Assembly (NCBI GenBank): GCA_041747855.1
Contig: JBGTEJ010000060.1
Coordinates: 1-64,000 of the forward strand
Direction of reading: 5' to 3'
DNA length: 64,000 nucleotides
Source: ZC4RG35 sp041747855
GTDB lineage: Bacteria; Actinomycetota; Acidimicrobiia; Spongiisociales; ZC4RG35
In this document: piece by piece, positions 10,201 to 17,921 of the stretch
Position numbering within the stretch: position 1 is the stretch's first letter
Layout: the number at the start of each line of letters is the position of its first letter
Translations under genes and position numbers: made by a program
The notes under the pieces: model-generated
Database searches by the model: none
Told to the model about the DNA's origin: nothing
What the model saw: only the letters and a program-made list of their open reading frames with translations

Positions 10201-10651
10201 TGTATCCGAGGGCCGAGAGGCTGCGGGCCAGCTCGCCCGGATCACAGGTTTCACCCCTGCTGACAGTCAACGGTCCCGGCGACGATGGACTGACTCTCTG
10301 GATCGCACTTCTTACGCTCGCCACCACGATCACCGGCTCGTCACCGGTGAGCTGATGACGGGCCTTTGCCCTCATTGCCATGGTTGAGGTGTTCGGAGAA
10401 ACATGCTCGAAAGGCAAGGTCTCCCAAGCCGGTGCGAACACCACCCGGTCGGTGAAGAGACCGAGATCGTCGACGAGCTCCTCGGCATCGGCCTCACCGG
10501 GAATCACCACCAGCAGGCTGGTTCCCAGACGATCGAAGAGACCTGCGATGGCGAAGGCCCTGGCGCCGGGTGCGACTGCCCAGACACCGTCCATGACGGG
10601 TGCGGACGCGCTGTGCCAGCGGGTAAGGAGGGGCTCAAGTGGGGCAGTCAT
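7271..10651 (-). CDS. mfd: Transcription-repair coupling factor
   Basis: At 1126 residues it has full Mfd length. It removes RNA polymerase stalled at lesions and recruits UvrA. Domains in order: a UvrB-like N-terminal module; the RNA-polymerase interaction domain (YVVHHHHGIGRFEGL, about residue 470); and the RecG-like translocase with Walker A GDVGYGKTEVAL near 610, the DEEQ box VIDEEQRFGV near 710, motif III TATPIPRTLEM, motif VI QLRGRVGRS, and the C-terminal TRCF domain. ATG at 10651 (MTAPLEPLL) is preferred over the upstream TTG at 10675. Confidence 0.97.
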   Translation of the reverse strand: MTAPLEPLLTRWHSASAPVMDGVWAVAPGARAFAIAGLFDRLGTSLLVVIPGEADAEELVDDLGLFTDRVVFAPAWETLPFEHVSPNTSTMAMRAKARHQLTGDEPVIVVASVRSAIQRVSPSSPGPLTVSRGETCDPGELARSLSALGYSRTDRVEAKGEFAVRGGIVDVFPAQEDQPLRLDFWGDQVEDIRLFSVSTQRSEDAVDTVAVYPAREVRPDAEMREMAQLLIRSESWAAATWERISQGLSFPGLESWLPWMAPVGSLIDEVPPTGHLILIEPARAFDRARDLIKEEEELAAALAPTWGENAPAAGDHPALFLDLEDTLEGRRYLRIPTVPSGPEEPVLQVTSLDATPGDAESVARGLNKLIAKGISTVIAMDGEVAADRVARVLVENGIALERLELLTNPRSGVVPTGIHRGFIAPEIGVAVLGEQEIAGRRRAHRRSGRTRSAPAQQYRDLDEGDYVVHHHHGIGRFEGLVSRAIVGVERDYLVIAYAGQDRLYVPVDQLAAVKKYTGGEVPRVSRMGGKDWSEQKAKVRREVAAVAAQVVELHRQRALASGHAYPDDTPWQREVEAAFPYEETLDQIQAIGDIKTDMQSARPMDRLIFGDVGYGKTEVALRAAFKAVQDGRQVAILCPTTLLAQQHHQTFSDRFSPYPIRVEVLSRFLTPKQQRAVVAGLADGSVDLVIGTHRLLSEDVVFKDLGLLVIDEEQRFGVGAKDAIKRIRVGVDVLTLTATPIPRTLEMALTGIRDVSHIRTPPEDRHPILTYVGPYDEQTVSAAIRREMLREGQIFYVHNRVRSIDRAVARLRELVPDARYVVAHGQMSEGQLEQVMIDFWNGEYDVLVATTIIESGLDLPKVNTLIVERADLLGLAQLYQLRGRVGRSTQRAYAYLFHPTDQSLTEDAHRRLEAIGEATDLGSGFQLAIKDLEIRGAGSILGEIQSGHIAAVGFDLYTEMVAAAVAELEGRPIEDTGPPEVRIDLPVDAHIPESYMTDQELRLEAYRRLAAATTVEGVEEVAAEWVDRYGQLPHSAVALFELARLRVVAIRVGINEIVKLRNEVRIGPINLKPSQEVRLQRLQPRSVLRATEGVLFLPLPTPLIPGLVGFIGAMWPAESEVHLVDG

Positions 10652-10702
10652 GCCGGGAACGCATGGTAGATCCAACCGAAGTCGAGCAGAAGGTGCCCCG
10701 AC

Positions 10703-12025
10703 CTAGGGCGGGTCGCGGCTGTCGACGGTGTAGCGGTGTCCCAGTGGACTGGTCCAGGTGTGGAGTCCCGGGCATTCCCGTCGATAGCTCCAACCACCCT
10801 CGTGCTTGACCCGGTGGTGATATCGACAGAGTGGGGCGAGGTTCTCGGTGACGGTGGGTCCGCCATCGGAATGGGCGACGGTGTGGTCGAGATCGGAGTC
10901 GGAGGATGGCATCCGACATCCGGGGAAGACACAGGTGGCGTGCATCCCCAACACACTTCGCTCCTGGGCGACTGTGGGTCGTCTGCGGAGAATTCCCGAA
11001 GTTATCGGGTTGCCGTTCTTCTTGACGGTTCCGACCCAGGTGGCATCGGGCTGCTCGGAGACGATCCGCCTCGACATCTCAGCGGTGACCGGACCCCATC
11101 CGGGAATGTGACCGGGCTTCTCGTCGATCCCGGCAAGGGTGCTCAAGTCGACGACGATGTCCACCTGAGCCCTGCCCTGGCCGATGGCGGTCCCTAACAG
11201 GAGGTCGAGGAGGATGTCGGCCCGCTTCTGATCGTGGGTTCGCTCGTCCTTGCCGAGCTCTCGGGCGAGGAGGTTGATCCGCTTCCGGATGGCCATGACA
11301 CTGTCCGCTGGAAGGTCCAGGCCAAGGAGATTGGCAGTGCCTTCGCCGGTGGCCTCCACGACTACCCGTCGCTGAGCCAGCGCTCCTTCAACGGCCGCTC
11401 TGGCATTTTCCGGGAAGGCCTCCATACAGATCCTGGTCAACCTTGCCCTGAGCTGACCACCCGTCAGATCGGGAGCGTCGGCCAGAACTCGCCGTATGAC
11501 CTCGAGGGCTTTATCAGCGGGAAGGTGACTCGTGGTCTCAGTCAGGATTCGCGCCCGCCAGGAGTCGATCCTTCCGTCGCGCAACAAGTCCCGAACATCC
11601 CGATAGCGACCGTGGAGCGACAAAGCCAGGTCGACCTGGGCCTCGGCGCTCCGACGGGTCAGCTTCAAGGCGGATGCCACCTCGGCTGCCACGAACTCGA
11701 CCGGTCTCGAGCTGTGACCGAACTCCGGGTCGGCGCGGAAGGCAATCTCCGAAATGGCCGTCATCACACCTGCCTGAAAGTGGCCGACCATCCGCGAGTA
11801 GGCCTTGAGCGCCGCGACCAGCTCGTATCCGGTGAGACCCGAGAGATCCAGCCCAGCGAGGAGCGCATGAAGTTCCGGCCCGGGATCTGTCTGTCCTAAG
11901 GCTTCAGCCAGACCGGGGACATCAGGTTCCCCGAAGGAGTCCAAACGATCCAAGAACTCCAGGTATTCGTTCTGAGATTCGTTCTGAGACTCGTTCTGAC
12001 CCGATTTGACAGTCTGATCGAACAT
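10703..12025 (-). CDS. DUF222 / HNH endonuclease family protein (13E12-type), SOS-controlled
   Basis: The 440-residue protein has a DUF222 domain (about 30-330, including LSGLTGYELVAALKAYSRM and HIPGWGPVTAEMSRRIV) and a C-terminal HNH nuclease motif (CVFPGC, DLDHTVAHSDGG, NLAPLCRYHH). The family is multi-copy in actinobacteria and some mycobacterial members belong to the LexA regulon; the biological target is not established. The N-terminus holds the triple repeat QNESQNESQNE. The ATG lies inside a LexA-like palindrome and 8 nt after a -10 box, so the mRNA is probably leaderless. Two paralogues occur near 58-61 kb. Confidence 0.9.
   Translation of the reverse strand: MFDQTVKSGQNESQNESQNEYLEFLDRLDSFGEPDVPGLAEALGQTDPGPELHALLAGLDLSGLTGYELVAALKAYSRMVGHFQAGVMTAISEIAFRADPEFGHSSRPVEFVAAEVASALKLTRRSAEAQVDLALSLHGRYRDVRDLLRDGRIDSWRARILTETTSHLPADKALEVIRRVLADAPDLTGGQLRARLTRICMEAFPENARAAVEGALAQRRVVVEATGEGTANLLGLDLPADSVMAIRKRINLLARELGKDERTHDQKRADILLDLLLGTAIGQGRAQVDIVVDLSTLAGIDEKPGHIPGWGPVTAEMSRRIVSEQPDATWVGTVKKNGNPITSGILRRRPTVAQERSVLGMHATCVFPGCRMPSSDSDLDHTVAHSDGGPTVTENLAPLCRYHHRVKHEGGWSYRRECPGLHTWTSPLGHRYTVDSRDPP
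11965..12000 (-). repeat. Tandem 12-bp repeat, three units, inside the HNH gene
   Basis: Three near-identical units (plus-strand ATTCGTTCTGAG, ATTCGTTCTGAG, ACTCGTTCTGAC) encode the repeated peptide QNES in the N-terminus of the DUF222 protein. Whole-codon repeats could expand or contract by slippage without a frame change. Confidence 0.85.
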
Positions 12026-12063
12026 ATGTTCTGAACATACAGGGTGACCTTACCGATTGTCAA
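12019..12063 (-). promoter_or_regulatory. Promoter and LexA-type SOS box of the 10703-12025 HNH gene
   Basis: On the minus strand TTGACA (12063-12058), an 18-bp spacer and TATGTT (12039-12034) precede the ATG at 12025 by 8 nt. The palindrome at 12019-12032 (CGAACATATGTTCT on plus) matches the Gram-positive SOS box CGAAC-N4-GTTCG except for its last base. An overlapping second palindrome, ATGTTCTGAACAT, covers the -10 box. Confidence 0.75.
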
Positions 12064-12076
12064 GTAGCGTAAAGTA

Positions 12077-13072
12077 TTAGTTATCCACAGGAGAATCGGC
12101 CGAACCAAGCATCCCCTCAGCCCGAAACCAGTCGATGGTCCGGGCCAGGGTCTCCTCGATCGGTGTGTAGTCGAGTCCCAACGCTCTGGTAGCCCGGGAA
12201 CCGTCATAGCGGTGACCATGGAGCATCACCCGGGCCGACTCGGCACACAAAGGTGCATCTCTTCCAGCCAGGGTGTAGCCAACGCCAACCGTGCGTCCGA
12301 GAGCTGAGAACAGACGATCGCGAATGTAACGGGCGGAGGTGTCCCTGCCCATCAGCTTGTCGACGAGGCCAACCGCCTCCCGAGTTGAAAGAGTGACCCC
12401 GCTGAGCACATAACGCTCCCCGGCCACGCCCCGCTCGGCGGCCAGTAGATGCCCGCGGGCGCAGTCTTCGATGTCAACTAGCGAGAACACCGTGTCCACC
12501 AACAGCCGGGCACGTCCTCGCGCCGCTTCGAGCAGGATCCTCCCCGTCCCGCTGGCACGACCCGGCCCCTGCACCGATGAGGGGTTGACCACCACGACGT
12601 CGAGGTCGCCCCGTTCGGCGAGAAGCATCCTCTCGGCTTTCGTCTTGGTTCGCTCGTAGTGCGACAAGTAGTGGCCGCGATGGGGTGAGGACTCGGAGCC
12701 GACTGAGCCTGATGCCTCTCCGATGGTGACCGCCGATGAGGTGTGGACGAGCCTCCCTACTCCAGCCGCACGACTGGCCTCCATAACGGCCCTGGTGCCA
12801 GCGACGTTCGCCCTCCAGAGCACACCCGGGTCGGCGGGACACAACTGGTTGACCCCGGCCACATGGAACACCCAATCGGACCCGAAGAGCAACCGATCCA
12901 GACTGTCACGATCATGCAGATCGCCCCGGACAGGCTCCGCACCCAGCCCCGAGATCAGCGCAACCGACGAATCGGCGCGGACCAGGGCACGCACTCCGTG
13001 TCCCGATCCCACGAGATGCCCCACGACGGCCCGGCCCACGACACCGGTGCCACCCGTTACCGCCACCCTCAT
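12077..13072 (-). CDS. NAD(P)-dependent epimerase/dehydratase (extended SDR)
   Basis: The 331-residue protein has a Rossmann fold with the GGTGVVGRAV nucleotide loop at its N-terminus, a HTSSAVTIG strand carrying the active-site Ser, and YERTK as the Y-x3-K catalytic pair, followed by VVVNPSSVQGPG. This places it among NAD-dependent sugar epimerases, dihydroflavonol-4-reductase-like or sterol-dehydrogenase-like SDRs; the substrate is unknown. The ATG at 13072 overlaps the pgsA stop as ATGA. The frame stays open far upstream, but that part is antisense-like shadow within pgsA. Confidence 0.85.
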   Translation of the reverse strand: MRVAVTGGTGVVGRAVVGHLVGSGHGVRALVRADSSVALISGLGAEPVRGDLHDRDSLDRLLFGSDWVFHVAGVNQLCPADPGVLWRANVAGTRAVMEASRAAGVGRLVHTSSAVTIGEASGSVGSESSPHRGHYLSHYERTKTKAERMLLAERGDLDVVVVNPSSVQGPGRASGTGRILLEAARGRARLLVDTVFSLVDIEDCARGHLLAAERGVAGERYVLSGVTLSTREAVGLVDKLMGRDTSARYIRDRLFSALGRTVGVGYTLAGRDAPLCAESARVMLHGHRYDGSRATRALGLDYTPIEETLARTIDWFRAEGMLGSADSPVDN

Positions 13073-13647
13073 TGGTTCCTGGTATCCACCGGCTCGGATC
13101 GGACGATGTGCCAAAAGGAAGAGAGGTATCCCCAAAGGGATGCGATGGTCACGACGACCGCGATCAGCATCACATACTGGTCCAGATACCACGGCCCCCA
13201 TCGAACGGGAAGCCTGACAAAGGCGAGGGAAATGGCGAAGTACTGGGCGAACGCCTTTGCCTTGCCCCAGGTGGACGGAGCGACTATCCCGCCACCATGT
13301 GCCACCACTCCCCGAAGCGCCATGACAACGAACTCCCGGAAAATGATTATCACAGCCGGCCATACCGAGACATGGTCGATCGAGACAAGGGCGATGAGGG
13401 TCCCGGTGACCAGAATCTTGTCGGCCGTGGTGTCGAGGAAGGCCCCGAGCACGGTGCCGCCCGTACTCCGTCTCGCCAGGTATCCATCGACAACGTCCGA
13501 AAAGGCGGCAATCGCGAACAGGACCGCCGCCCACACCAGATACCGGTCGATGTGATCCGCCCGCACCAACATCATGATGGGGAAAGTCATCAGCATCCGG
13601 AACAGTGCGATCGCGTCAGGAACTGACAGGCGACCTCCTCGACTCAC
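13069..13647 (-). CDS. pgsA: CDP-alcohol phosphatidyltransferase (PgsA-like)
   Basis: This 192-residue membrane protein has several transmembrane helices and the complete CDP-alcohol phosphotransferase motif DG-x2-AR-x8-G-x3-D-x3-D, seen as DVVDGYLARR ... LGAFLDTTADK. Most likely it makes phosphatidylglycerol-phosphate from CDP-diacylglycerol and glycerol-3-phosphate; another alcohol acceptor is possible. The GTG start at 13647 lies 6 nt after TATGAT (13659-13654), which suggests a leaderless transcript. It shares an operon with the downstream epimerase. Confidence 0.85.
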   Translation of the reverse strand: MSRGGRLSVPDAIALFRMLMTFPIMMLVRADHIDRYLVWAAVLFAIAAFSDVVDGYLARRSTGGTVLGAFLDTTADKILVTGTLIALVSIDHVSVWPAVIIIFREFVVMALRGVVAHGGGIVAPSTWGKAKAFAQYFAISLAFVRLPVRWGPWYLDQYVMLIAVVVTIASLWGYLSSFWHIVRSEPVDTRNQ

Positions 13648-13683
13648 CAGGTGATCATACGCAGACCGGGATGGGCGGACCGA

Positions 13684-15177
13684 TCATGCCCAGCCAAGTG
13701 ACCGGTCGATTGCCTGCCTCCATCTCGAGACGAGGCGGTCTCGCTCGCCCTCGTCCATAGAAGGGGCCCATCGGCGATCCTCGGCCCAAAGGCTTCGGAC
13801 CTCATCGAGATCGGCCCATAATCCGGCACCGAGTCCGGCGGCATAGGCGGCGCCGAGCGCCGTAGTCTCAGAGATCACCGGTCTGATCACATCGATTCCG
13901 AGGATGTCCGCCTGGAATTGCATGAGCAGCTCGTTCCCGGTCATTCCCCCGTCAACCCGCAATCCGGTCAGAGAAACACCGGAGTCAACGGTCATCGCCT
14001 CCAAGACGTCGCGAGTCTGGAACGCGGTCGACTCGAGTGCCGCCCTGGCGATGTGCCCCTTGCCCGTAAAGCGGGTCAACCCGGTGATGACACCACGGGC
14101 ATCCGGTCTCCAATGCGGGGCGAACAACCCGGAAAAGGCGGGTACGAAGTAGACATCACCGTTGTCGGGCACCGAACGCGCCAGATCCTCGATGTGGGAG
14201 GCGTCGGCGATGATGCCGAGATTGTCGCGGAGCCACTGGACGAGAGCACCGGTCACGGCAACCGATCCTTCCAGGGCATAGTTGGTGGGGCCGGAGGCGA
14301 TGCGGTAGGCCACGGTGGAGAGAAGACCCGACTCCGAGAGGACCGGCTCGGTGCCTGTGTTCATCAGCAGGAAGTTGCCGGTGCCGTAGGTGTTCTTGGC
14401 TTCGCCGGCGTCGAAGCAAGTCTGTCCGAACAGGGCCGCCTGCTGATCGCCGAGCATGGCGGTCAAGGGCACACCATCGAGCGGGCCGACGCATCGGGCG
14501 ATGTCCCCTACCGAGCTCACCACTTCGGGAAGGAGATGTCCCGGGACTCCGAAGTCGGCCAGGATGTCCGAGTCCCACGAGGTGGTGACCAGGTCGAGCA
14601 GCATGGTTCGAGAGGCGTTGGTGACATCGGTGACATGCCGACCGCCTTCGACCCCGCCAGTCATATTCCATGCGATCCAGCTGTCGACGGTCCCGAATAG
14701 GACGTCGCCGCGGGCGGCGGCACCATGGAGATCCAGATCGTCGAGGAGCCAGCGCAGCTTCGGTCCCGAGAAGTACGTCGCCAACGGGAGACCGGTGCGG
14801 GCGCGATACCGGTCCGAACCAACCTCGCCGCCGAGGTCTTCGCACAGCCGTGCGGTGCGGGTGTCCTGCCATACCACCGCATTGGCGACAGGTCGGCCCG
14901 TCGCCCGGTCCCACAGCACGGTGGTCTCACGCTGATTGGTGATCCCAACCGCGACGAGGTCCTTCGGGGCGATCCGGGCGATCTTCATGGCCCCATCGAT
15001 CGTTTCCAGTGTTCGCTGCCAGATCTCCATGGGATCGTGCTCGACCCAACCGGGCTGGGGAAAGATCTGACGATGCTCCAGTTGATGTCGGGCAACAACC
15101 CTGCCACGACCATCGAAAATCATGAAGCGGGTAGACGTGGTCCCCTGATCTATGGCACCGACGAGTTGCTCGCTCAC
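13684..15177 (-). CDS. glpK: Glycerol kinase
   Basis: A 497-residue FGGY-family kinase of normal glycerol kinase length. It shows GAIDQGTTSTRFMIF (phosphate-1), QTCFDAGEAKNTYGTGNF, and LRVDGGMTGNELLMQFQADI near the C-terminus. It phosphorylates glycerol to sn-glycerol-3-phosphate, feeding glycolysis and phospholipid synthesis (compare pgsA next door). The GTG start at 15177 shares one base with the pth stop (TAGTG), so the genes are coupled. No glpF or glpD is present nearby. Confidence 0.95.
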   Translation of the reverse strand: MSEQLVGAIDQGTTSTRFMIFDGRGRVVARHQLEHRQIFPQPGWVEHDPMEIWQRTLETIDGAMKIARIAPKDLVAVGITNQRETTVLWDRATGRPVANAVVWQDTRTARLCEDLGGEVGSDRYRARTGLPLATYFSGPKLRWLLDDLDLHGAAARGDVLFGTVDSWIAWNMTGGVEGGRHVTDVTNASRTMLLDLVTTSWDSDILADFGVPGHLLPEVVSSVGDIARCVGPLDGVPLTAMLGDQQAALFGQTCFDAGEAKNTYGTGNFLLMNTGTEPVLSESGLLSTVAYRIASGPTNYALEGSVAVTGALVQWLRDNLGIIADASHIEDLARSVPDNGDVYFVPAFSGLFAPHWRPDARGVITGLTRFTGKGHIARAALESTAFQTRDVLEAMTVDSGVSLTGLRVDGGMTGNELLMQFQADILGIDVIRPVISETTALGAAYAAGLGAGLWADLDEVRSLWAEDRRWAPSMDEGERDRLVSRWRQAIDRSLGWA

Positions 15178-15809
15178 TAGTCGCGGCCCCGGTGTGCTGC
15201 CATCTCCTGTGCTCGCTGGCGATCGGACAGCCACATTTCGACCACGTCGGCGGCGTCTTCGACGATCAGATCGACTCCGGGTGACTCCTTCTTGGTGAAC
15301 CCTCTGAGTACGTACTCGGCGGGGTCGGCACTCCCTGGCGGACGACCCACCCCCACCTTGAGCCTGGAGAAGTCTTTGGTGCCGAGAGACTGCTCCACCG
15401 AACGGACACCGTTGTGCCCTCCACTGCCACCGCCAACCTGAACCCGGAGCCGCCCGAAGGCAAGGTCTATATCGTCGTGGATGACCAGCAGATCGCCCGG
15501 CGCGACTTTCCAATAGTCGAGAGCAGCGCGCACCACCCTGCCGGACTCATTCATGAAAGTGAAAGGTGCAACCAGGATCCCGGAATCAGGCGGTTTGCCA
15601 ACTTTGGCCACTGCAGCACTTACACGCGAAGGGGCCCTTCCCAGGGTATGACCAGCGCGAACGGCCACGTTGGCGATTACTACCGCTCCGATGTTGTGTC
15701 GGGAGCCCTCGTACTTGGGCCCCGGGTTCCGGAGCCCGACAACGATAGGCAGGGGTTCAGCCGGCTTCCCCGTCCTCGGTCCCGGCCTCCCCAGCAGCGG
15801 CAGCTTCAT
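15177..15809 (-). CDS. pth: Peptidyl-tRNA hydrolase
   Basis: The 210-residue protein cleaves peptidyl-tRNA released from stalled ribosomes. Family residues are visible in order: VGLRNPGPKYEGSRHNIG (catalytic His), APFTFMNESGRVV, VIHDDIDLAFGRLRVQ (catalytic Asp), GGGSGGHNGVRSVEQ and RLKVGVGRPPG. About 20 residues precede the usual N-terminus, and its start overlaps rplY by 53 bp. An rplY-pth pair is a common bacterial arrangement. Confidence 0.95.
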   Translation of the reverse strand: MKLPLLGRPGPRTGKPAEPLPIVVGLRNPGPKYEGSRHNIGAVVIANVAVRAGHTLGRAPSRVSAAVAKVGKPPDSGILVAPFTFMNESGRVVRAALDYWKVAPGDLLVIHDDIDLAFGRLRVQVGGGSGGHNGVRSVEQSLGTKDFSRLKVGVGRPPGSADPAEYVLRGFTKKESPGVDLIVEDAADVVEMWLSDRQRAQEMAAHRGRD

Positions 15810-16437
15810 CGTCGGTTTGCTCCTCCTCGCCTATCTCATCCCCCTCAGCCGGTTCGAGCGCCTCGGGCTCTTCGATCTCGGCAGAAGGTGCTGTGATCGA
15901 CATCACGACCGCCTCCGGGTCTTCCAGGTAGGTGACCCCTTCGATGGCTGGCAGGTCGGAGATACGAAGAGCACCGCCCACCTCGACCGCCGAGATATCC
16001 AGTTCGATGTACTGGGGTATGGCTGTCGGAAGCACCTCGACCACGGCATGTGTCCGAGCCGGGCTGAAGACCCCTCCGACCTGGACCCCGGCTGGCTCAC
16101 CTTCGAAGTGTATCGGCACCTCTGCGTGGATGGTCTGGGTGAGGTCCACCTTGAGGAAGTCGACGTGTCGGTACTCGTTGCGGAATGGGTGCTTGTCGAT
16201 GACACGGGCCATCGTGGTCACCGTGCTTCCGCCCTCGATTTCGAGGCTGATGATGGCGTTGGTCCCGGCATCGGTGTGGAGGGCGACATGGAGGTCGTGC
16301 GAGTCGACGGTCACAGGCATGGGGTCGAGTCCCAGCCCGTACACGACCGCAGGGGTGAAACCTTTGCCTCTTATACGTCGGGATTCCGCAGAACCGGGTT
16401 TGCGTCCCATCTGGGCGCGCAGGGTGACTTGTGCCAT
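15757..16437 (-). CDS. rplY: 50S ribosomal protein L25, long CTC/TL5 form
   Basis: The 226-residue protein has an N-terminal 5S-rRNA-binding L25 domain (MAQVTLRAQMGRKPGSAESR, FTPAVVYG) and a C-terminal TL5 beta domain (VPIHFEGEPAGVQVGGV onward), then a very acidic Glu/Asp/Ala tail from about residue 190. ATG at 16437 is preceded by an AGGAG-type site inside the small palindrome CTCCTAGGAG. Confidence 0.95.
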   Translation of the reverse strand: MAQVTLRAQMGRKPGSAESRRIRGKGFTPAVVYGLGLDPMPVTVDSHDLHVALHTDAGTNAIISLEIEGGSTVTTMARVIDKHPFRNEYRHVDFLKVDLTQTIHAEVPIHFEGEPAGVQVGGVFSPARTHAVVEVLPTAIPQYIELDISAVEVGGALRISDLPAIEGVTYLEDPEAVVMSITAPSAEIEEPEALEPAEGDEIGEEEQTDDEAAAAGEAGTEDGEAG

Positions 16438-16520
16438 TGAGAACTCCTAGGAGGATGCAGGAAGCCCCAATTATGGCTGTCGAGTCGATGTTTCGCCATA
16501 TCGACAACGCGCGACGGTCA

Positions 16521-17171
16521 CTAATCAGGCCCCAAACCCCGGATCCAGGCGGTCGTGCGGGTGGCGAGATGATCTGCCGTCGTCTGGTCCGTCCAGCCCC
16601 CACCCCGTGTGGAATGGGTGGCACCTTCGAGGATCTCGACCCGGGCGGTGGCCAGCGAGGTGACATGTCTCTCGAACAGATCCATCCGTGACAGTGCGTC
16701 GCGGGTGCCCTGAAAGAACAACATCGGAACTGTGACATCACCGAATCGGTCGTTCCGCAGCTTGTCCGGTTTACCCGCCGGGTGCAGTGGATACGCATAG
16801 AGGATGACACCGGCCGCGGGCCAACCGTCGGCCGCCAGATAGAGGCCGACCCTCCCTCCCATCGACCTCCCCGCCAGAAACACCCGGTCGACACGGGTGG
16901 CGAGAGTGTCGGCGGCGGCCCGATGACACTCGAGGAGCCGTTGCACTGTGTCCGGGCGCTTCGAACCACGCTCCGTGTAGGGGTAGTTGAAGGTGAGGAC
17001 GGTGGGTCCGTCCGCGGCGAGACGGTCCCGCAACAACGCGATGAAGGGGTGGTCCTGACTCGTCCCTGCACCATGGGCGAGGAGGATCCCATCACTGCCC
17101 GATCCGACCAGACGCCCGGTCACTTGACTGTCGGAGAGTGGGATGGTGATTGTCTCCACAGATGCCGTCAT
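16521..17171 (-). CDS. Alpha/beta hydrolase, Tex30/KANL3-like dienelactone hydrolase relative
   Basis: The 216-residue protein has the short alpha/beta hydrolase fold. LLAHGAGTSQDHPFI gives the oxyanion-hole strand, FNYPYTERGSKRPD is typical of the Tex30 group, and the nucleophile elbow is GRSMGG (Ser about residue 103). A late GATHSTRGGG carries the probable catalytic His. The substrate is unknown. It diverges from pgl, with 72 bp between the starts. Confidence 0.8.
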   Translation of the reverse strand: MTASVETITIPLSDSQVTGRLVGSGSDGILLAHGAGTSQDHPFIALLRDRLAADGPTVLTFNYPYTERGSKRPDTVQRLLECHRAAADTLATRVDRVFLAGRSMGGRVGLYLAADGWPAAGVILYAYPLHPAGKPDKLRNDRFGDVTVPMLFFQGTRDALSRMDLFERHVTSLATARVEILEGATHSTRGGGWTDQTTADHLATRTTAWIRGLGPD

Positions 17172-17230
17172 ACAGAGATTGTCTCAGGAGAAGCGTCTCC
17201 CAGGGTTCCCGACAACAAGACCGGTGGCGG

Positions 17231-17243
17231 TACCGTGGCTGCA
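17231..17243 (+). promoter_or_regulatory. Putative -10 element of pgl, leaderless start
   Basis: TACCGT (17231-17236) lies exactly 7 nt before the pgl ATG, the same geometry as at other genes in the window. The -35 region (CCGACA, 16 bp upstream) is weak. Confidence 0.4.
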
Positions 17244-17921
17244 ATGGAATTGTTCGTCCACCGCGACCCCGCGGAAGTCGCCGGTGCCGTCGCTGACCGT
17301 ATCGGCGACGCCATCAGGGACGCAGGAGATCGCTTCACACTCGGTCTCTCCGGCGGGAGCACCCCCATCGCCACCTACCAGATCCTACGGGAGAGGAGAC
17401 TCGATTGGTCCACGGTCGATACCTGGGTGTCGGACGAGAGGTGGGTACCCCCCGACCATCAGAGATCGAACGGTCGGATGGCGGAGGAGACTCTGATCCG
17501 TCATGTTGGTGCCCGGTTCCATCGTCCCGGCTGGGCTGAGAACCTGACACCTGAGGACATCGCCCCCCACTACGAGTCGGTGATCAACCAGATCCACCAC
17601 AAGCACCGTCCCGACCTGATCCATCTCGGGATGGGCGACGACGGACACACGGCATCTCTGTTCCCGGGGACGGCCGCCCTCGACGAAACGGAACGATGGA
17701 TCGTGGCCAACCATGTGCCCCAACTCGGAGAGGCGAGGATCACCGGCACTTTCCCATTGCTCTGGACCGCGAAGTTGATCATCGTGCAGGTGACAGGAGC
17801 CGCCAAAGCGGAGGCGGTGCGCGACTCGCTGGCAGGGATGACCCCCGCCGGAAGGTTGACTGAAGGAAAGGCACGGGTCGAATGGTTTCTGGACGAAGAC
17901 GCCGCCGCACTGGTCTCCTGA
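17244..17921 (+). CDS. pgl: 6-phosphogluconolactonase
   Basis: The 225-residue protein of the DevB/SOL family hydrolyses 6-phosphogluconolactone in the oxidative pentose phosphate pathway. Motifs are FTLGLSGGSTPIATYQIL, WVSDERWVPPDHQRSN, IHLGMGDDGHTASLFPG and a final PLLWTAKLIIVQVTGAAKAEA. The frame is open further upstream, but ATG 17244 starts the family homology and follows a -10-like box by 7 nt. No zwf or gnd is nearby, so it is separated from its pathway partners. Confidence 0.92.
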   Translation: MELFVHRDPAEVAGAVADRIGDAIRDAGDRFTLGLSGGSTPIATYQILRERRLDWSTVDTWVSDERWVPPDHQRSNGRMAEETLIRHVGARFHRPGWAENLTPEDIAPHYESVINQIHHKHRPDLIHLGMGDDGHTASLFPGTAALDETERWIVANHVPQLGEARITGTFPLLWTAKLIIVQVTGAAKAEAVRDSLAGMTPAGRLTEGKARVEWFLDEDAAALVS

